From: JBKCUA01 sp046318675 | GTDB lineage: Bacteria; Pseudomonadota; Alphaproteobacteria; JAJTHO01 | Assembly (NCBI GenBank): GCA_046318675.1 | Contig: JBKCUA010000022.1 | Span: 1 to 35,437, forward strand | Reading direction: 5' to 3' | DNA length: 35,437 bases | Shown: one piece after another, positions 32,741 to 35,437 of the stretch | How the letters are laid out: the number at the start of each line of letters is the position of its first letter | How positions within the stretch are numbered: position 1 is the first letter of the stretch | The notes under the pieces: model-generated | Told to the model about the DNA's origin: nothing | What the model saw: only the letters and a program-made list of their open reading frames with translations | Databases searched by the model: none | Made by a program: the position numbers and the translations under genes

Positions 32741-33202
32741 ATGACCGAAAAACAAAACCAAGAAATCTCACCCCTACGCAAAAGTATTTATTCCACTCGT
32801 CCCCAAGACATTGATAAATATGTTGGCCAACGCATCCGGGAACGGCGCGTCAATCTTGGTCTAACCCAGCAGGAACTCGCTGATTTAATTGGTGTTACCT
32901 ACCAACAAGCCCACAAGTATGAAAAAGGCATCAACCGCGTCTCCGCCGGGCGGTTGTTTTGTATTGCCCAAGTTTTTGGTGTATCGGTCTCATTTTTTTA
33001 TGATGGCTTGGAAACCGTGGGTGATACCCCCACGAATGAGCGCCAGCGTATGTGCCTAGAACTTGCGCGTAATTTCTCATTAATTACCAACAGCCGTCAC
33101 CAAGAGGCTCTGACCCAGCTTGCCCGCGCCCTAGCCAGCAACACCGGCACCGCGACGGATGTATCATCCACTAAACACATACCTGCTTTTGCTGAGGCCT
33201 GA
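32741..33202 (+). CDS. XRE-family helix-turn-helix transcription regulator
   Basis: This 153-residue protein has one Cro/C1-type HTH at about 28-85 (RIRERRVNLGLTQQELADLIG, VTYQQAHKYEKG, INRVSAGRLFCIAQVFGV), with a short charged N-terminus and a C-terminal ~65 residues that are helical and lack a known domain. This layout is common in alphaproteobacteria, where many genomes carry several copies; targets are not known from sequence. It is 4 bp before aspC and probably co-transcribed. The palindromes upstream are possible autoregulatory sites. Confidence 0.85.
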   Translation: MTEKQNQEISPLRKSIYSTRPQDIDKYVGQRIRERRVNLGLTQQELADLIGVTYQQAHKYEKGINRVSAGRLFCIAQVFGVSVSFFYDGLETVGDTPTNERQRMCLELARNFSLITNSRHQEALTQLARALASNTGTATDVSSTKHIPAFAEA

Positions 33203-33206
33203 ACTT

Positions 33207-34415
33207 ATGTCTTTACTTGCCGCCCGTCTTTCGGCGATTAAGCCATCCCCCACTATTGCCGTTGCCACCAAAGCCAAGGAGCTTCAGGCTGCTGGGGCTG
33301 ATGTTATAGGCCTCGGTGCTGGTGAACCGGACTTTGATACCCCCGATCATATTAAACAGGCCGCCGTGGACGCATTGGCTAGGGGTGAAACCAAATACAC
33401 CGCCGTGGACGGAACCCCTGCCCTCAAAGAGGCCATCTGCCGCAAGTTCCAGCGGGAAAACAACTTGTCCTATAAGCCCGCCAACATCACCGTTGGAACC
33501 GGGGCAAAACAAGTGCTCTACAACGCCCTCATGGCTACCCTCAGCCCGGGGGATGAGGTTTTGTTCCCAGCGCCGTACTGGGTCTCATACCCCGACATGG
33601 TACTGCTGGCCGAGGGCGTGCCCGTCGCCCTGCCCTGCCCTGCTGAAGCTGGCTTCAAACTGCAACCCGCACAACTGCGCGCCGCCATCACCCCGCGCAC
33701 CAAATGGCTTATTCTCAACAGCCCCTCCAACCCCACTGGGGCGGGCTATACCTGGGGGGAGATGAAAGCTCTCACCGACGTGCTTCTCGATTTCCCCCAT
33801 GTCCATGTCATGGCCGATGATATTTATGAGCACTTGGTGTTTGATGATTTCAAATTCTGTACCCCCGCCGAGGTAGAACCAAAACTCGTTGGTCGTACCC
33901 TCACGGTGAATGGGGTATCAAAATCTTATTCCATGACGGGTTGGCGGATTGGCTACGGTGCGGGCGATCCAGCACTCATCAAGGCCATGGCGATTATTCA
34001 ATCCCAGTCCACCTCCAACCCCTGCTCCATCGCCCAGGCCGCCACCGTCACCGCGCTCGATGGGGATCAAAGCTTCCTGCAAGAGTTCCGCAAAAGCTTT
34101 CAGGCGCGCCGCAATTTAGTATTTGAGCGCATCAACGCCATTGATGGGCTGTCCTGCCCTAAACCCGAAGGCGCGTTTTACGTCTACGTCAGCTGCGCTG
34201 CCTTCATCGGCACCAAAACCCCCAAGGGCAAAATTATTGAGAACGATAACGACTTTGTGGCTTATTTATTGGAAGAAGCCCTCGTCGCCGTCGTCCAAGG
34301 ATCGGCCTTTGGCCTCAGCCCGTTCTTCCGCATCTCCTACGCCACCAGCGCGGATATCTTGGAGAACGCCTGCGCGCGGATCAAAAAAGCCTGCGGGGCG
34401 TTGCAGCGGAAGTAA
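33207..34415 (+). CDS. aspC: Aspartate aminotransferase (PLP, fold type I)
   Basis: This 402-residue enzyme converts aspartate and 2-oxoglutarate to oxaloacetate and glutamate. It has GLGAGEPDFDTP (36-47), the Tyr-Thr of KYTAVDGT, NSPSNPTGAGY (171-181), DDIYEHLVFDD, the PLP lysine K239 in VNGVSKSYSMTGWRIGY, and the C-terminal FRISYATS Arg. The ATG at 33207 gives the family start MSLLAARLSAIKPSPT; GAGG lies about eight bases before it. Open frame upstream to 33159 overlaps the XRE gene and is ignored. Confidence 0.93.
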   Translation: MSLLAARLSAIKPSPTIAVATKAKELQAAGADVIGLGAGEPDFDTPDHIKQAAVDALARGETKYTAVDGTPALKEAICRKFQRENNLSYKPANITVGTGAKQVLYNALMATLSPGDEVLFPAPYWVSYPDMVLLAEGVPVALPCPAEAGFKLQPAQLRAAITPRTKWLILNSPSNPTGAGYTWGEMKALTDVLLDFPHVHVMADDIYEHLVFDDFKFCTPAEVEPKLVGRTLTVNGVSKSYSMTGWRIGYGAGDPALIKAMAIIQSQSTSNPCSIAQAATVTALDGDQSFLQEFRKSFQARRNLVFERINAIDGLSCPKPEGAFYVYVSCAAFIGTKTPKGKIIENDNDFVAYLLEEALVAVVQGSAFGLSPFFRISYATSADILENACARIKKACGALQRK

Positions 34416-34433
34416 TTGTAAAAATTTAATAAA

Positions 34434-34739
34434 CTACGGGTGTGTCCGCACCCACTCCTGCAAGACCTGATCGATCCGGGTTTGCCAGCCTTTCCCCGTA
34501 GCCCGAAAGTGCGCCACCACCTCCGCAGGCAGGCGTAAGGAGACCCGAACCTTGGTGGGGGCTTTTTGTTTGCCGCGCTGGCCCCGCCGCCGTTGTTGTT
34601 CGTGCAGAAAAGCTTCCGCTTTTTCCTTGCCCCACCGGGACGTGAAAAATACATCGGCGGGCTGGGCACGATCCCAGAACGCCTGCCCCAGTTCCGGGCT
34701 ATCCTCATCATCGTGTTCAGAACGTTGATCGGGTTTCAT
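34434..34739 (-). CDS. brnA: BrnA antitoxin
   Basis: BrnA is a 101-residue ribbon-helix-helix antitoxin that binds BrnT and represses the operon. The C-terminal KVRVSLRLPAEVVAHFRATGKGWQTRIDQVLQEWV (about 64-98) is the family RHH pattern, with RVSLRLP as the DNA-binding strand. The N-terminus has a DDEDSPELGQAFWDRAQPADVFF segment, also typical. It overlaps the upstream brnT by 23 bp, so the toxin gene comes first, as is usual. Confidence 0.9.
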   Translation of the reverse strand: MKPDQRSEHDDEDSPELGQAFWDRAQPADVFFTSRWGKEKAEAFLHEQQRRRGQRGKQKAPTKVRVSLRLPAEVVAHFRATGKGWQTRIDQVLQEWVRTHP

Positions 34740-34992
34740 AATCCTTTACCTCTCTGGTGTTGGCCTTGCGAAGACTAATGATGCGTACGATGCCGCAGCG
34801 TTCTGTAAAAATGACAACATGCAGCCGCCCATACAGATACCCAACAGCGGTAATGCGCCACTCCCCATAAATTTTGCGGTTGTCCAACGCATAAAAAGCC
34901 CCTTCCCATTCAAAATCTTCCGCCGCAGCTAAAGAAATGCCATGTTTGCCTTGGTTTTTGTCATCCTTGCCGGGGTCAAATTCAACGATCAC
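34717..34992 (-). CDS. brnT: BrnT ribonuclease toxin
   Basis: BrnT is a RelE-fold ribonuclease that slows growth by cutting RNA. This 91-residue protein begins MIVEFDPGKDDKNQGKHGISLAAAEDFEWEGA, the standard BrnT N-terminus, and has the RxxAxGYLxGRLHVVIFTER and RIISLRKANxREVxxYE segments expected. I chose GTG 34992: the GTG at 35007 lies in the promoter spacer, upstream of the predicted -10 and transcript start. The predicted transcript begins at or next to this GTG, so the message is probably leaderless. Confidence 0.88.
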   Translation of the reverse strand: MIVEFDPGKDDKNQGKHGISLAAAEDFEWEGAFYALDNRKIYGEWRITAVGYLYGRLHVVIFTERCGIVRIISLRKANTREVKDYETRSTF

Positions 34993-34998
34993 ATTTTC

Positions 34999-35026
34999 AT
35001 TGTACACACAAAAAAATAAAAGTCAA
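34999..35026 (-). promoter_or_regulatory. Promoter of the brnT-brnA operon
   Basis: On the minus strand TTGACT (35026-35021) and TACAAT (35004-34999) are 16 bases apart, a near-consensus sigma-70 pair. A start point about seven bases after the -10 falls at 34992, the brnT GTG. An 8-bp palindrome GTCATGAC (35035-35042), within a longer near-palindrome, lies just upstream of the -35 and is a possible BrnA operator. Confidence 0.65.
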
Positions 35027-35067
35027 ATTTTTTCGTCATGACAAATTGCTCAAGGGGCGGTGTACCC

Positions 35068-35120
35068 ACCCTCCCGCTTGCGGGGGAGGCGCAAGGCCGA
35101 TGGCCTTGCGGGGAGGGGGT
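35068..35120. repeat. G+C-rich palindromic element with two hairpins
   Basis: CGCAAGGCC (35090-35098) pairs with GGCCTTGCG (35102-35110) in a 9-bp stem with a 3-base loop. Before it CCCGC/GCGGG (35073-35077, 35080-35084) forms a smaller stem, and CTCCC/GGGAG arms flank the whole. It resembles the G+C-rich intergenic palindromes that recur in alphaproteobacterial genomes; here I see only this copy. Confidence 0.6.
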
Positions 35121-35174
35121 AAAAAGATGAGAACAAATCATTGGTTTTTCTTATTTTAAACACCCCCTTCCTCA

Positions 35175-35199
35175 CCTTCCCCCGCTGTACGGGGGAAGG
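35175..35199. repeat. 10-bp perfect inverted repeat
   Basis: CCTTCCCCCG (35175-35184) and CGGGGGAAGG (35190-35199) pair exactly around a 5-base loop. It could be a second palindromic repeat element or part of a terminator for a gene right of the window; no T-run follows directly. Confidence 0.6.
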
Positions 35200-35284
35200 G
35201 GGCAACGGGCAGCCCACTTTACCTTCCCCACCCCTATTGCGCGGCCAAAAAATTTTTACTTGCTTTTAAAAAAAAGTGATCCAG

Positions 35285-35314
35285 GCCGCAGCCGCAGCCG
35301 CAGCCGCAGCCGCA
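35285..35314. repeat. (GCCGCA)5 tandem hexamer
   Basis: Five exact copies of GCCGCA stand in a row in the gene-free region. A hexamer unit does not shift reading frame. The array is likely to vary in copy number by slippage. Read as protein it would encode Ala-Ala or Gln-Pro dipeptides, but no reading frame extends around it. Confidence 0.85.
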
Positions 35315-35437
35315 GGGCATACTCATGCCGTAAACCCAGTGTCAAAAACTTTTTTTGACCTTCGCACGGCTTTTTTTCTAAGGCCGTCTTAAGCCTTATC
35401 GAAAGATTGGTGTGAAGGGATAAAAAGGGACGATGCT

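Larger units (their letters stand above)
35008..35437. other. Gene-free stretch at the right edge, rich in palindromes
   Basis: No coding frame with homology to a known protein is visible in these 430 bp. It holds the promoter region of brnTA, two G+C-rich palindromic elements, a 5-copy hexamer repeat and two A+T-rich hairpins. The last 90 bp contain GTCAAAAA/TTTTTGAC (35341-35348 and 35352-35359) and ACGGC/GCCGT (35366-35370 and 35383-35387). Confidence 0.6.

Noticed and set aside
35285..35314. CRISPR array or coding repeat
   Set aside because: The units are contiguous hexamers without spacers and lie in no extended reading frame.

Overview
The window looks like the chromosome of an alphaproteobacterium, probably near the Rhodospirillales. 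The evidence is a ChpT phosphotransferase, the divergent pair [chorismate mutase-HisC-TyrA] / [MetX-MetW], CobS/CobT cobaltochelatase subunits, an AmgK/MurU/TsaE cluster, an alphaproteobacterial type MotA/MotB pair and a ComF/methyltransferase divergent pair. I cannot name the genus. Most of the content is housekeeping. GC content is visibly uneven: high in tsaE-amgK-murU, cobT and comF, and lower in the nitroreductase insert, the small gene at 6.5-6.8 kb, the PanA pair and the chemotaxis operon.

Layout. 1-500: a probable multi-branched RNA ending in a T-run, then a decayed 159-bp copy of the 5' end of dnaQ. 505-3143 (+): a Tat-exported nitroreductase-like protein, intact dnaQ, and a HisN-type phosphatase. 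3140-5747 (-): yqhA, tsaE, amgK, murU, overlapping genes for t6A modification and peptidoglycan sugar recycling. 5843-7644: Fe superoxide dismutase, a small unknown gene, and a membrane protein whose last 49 bp are duplicated on the far side of the small gene. 7839-11316 (+): three envelope proteins (gamma-glutamyltransferase, MltB-type transglycosylase, RlpA). 11337-13196 (-): motA-motB. 13278-16087 (-): chorismate mutase fused to a degenerate prephenate dehydratase-like region, hisC, and a prephenate/arogenate dehydrogenase, which together look like a tyrosine/phenylalanine route. 16167-19553 (+): metX, metW, nadK, uppP. 19550-21073 (-): a REC-PAS-histidine kinase. 21180-23866 (+): cobS-cobT. 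23869-24682 (-): a Panacea (DUF4065) protein and an overlapping two-helix membrane protein, a candidate toxin-antitoxin pair. 24811-26245: comF and a divergent methyltransferase. 26331-32611 (+): chpT followed by cheA-cheW-cheY-cheB-cheR. 32741-34415 (+): an XRE regulator and aspC. 34434-34992 (-): a BrnT/BrnA toxin-antitoxin module with a clear promoter. 35008-35437: gene-free, with palindromes and a short hexamer repeat.

How the genes relate. AmgK/MurU recycling, MltB, RlpA and UppP all act on peptidoglycan or its lipid carrier. MotA/B and the Che operon together give flagellar torque and its control, although no chemoreceptor gene lies in the window. ChpT beside cheA would place the CckA-ChpT-CtrA cell-cycle relay next to chemotaxis.

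The most interesting points are: (i) two places where a foreign-looking gene sits between a complete gene and a partial duplicate of that gene's end; (ii) the PanA plus small membrane protein pair with A-tract repeats upstream; (iii) the unassigned structured RNA at the left edge; (iv) a BrnT promoter that implies a leaderless GTG start; and (v) the chorismate mutase with an apparently inactive dehydratase-like region. All calls are from reading the sequence; no database search was run.
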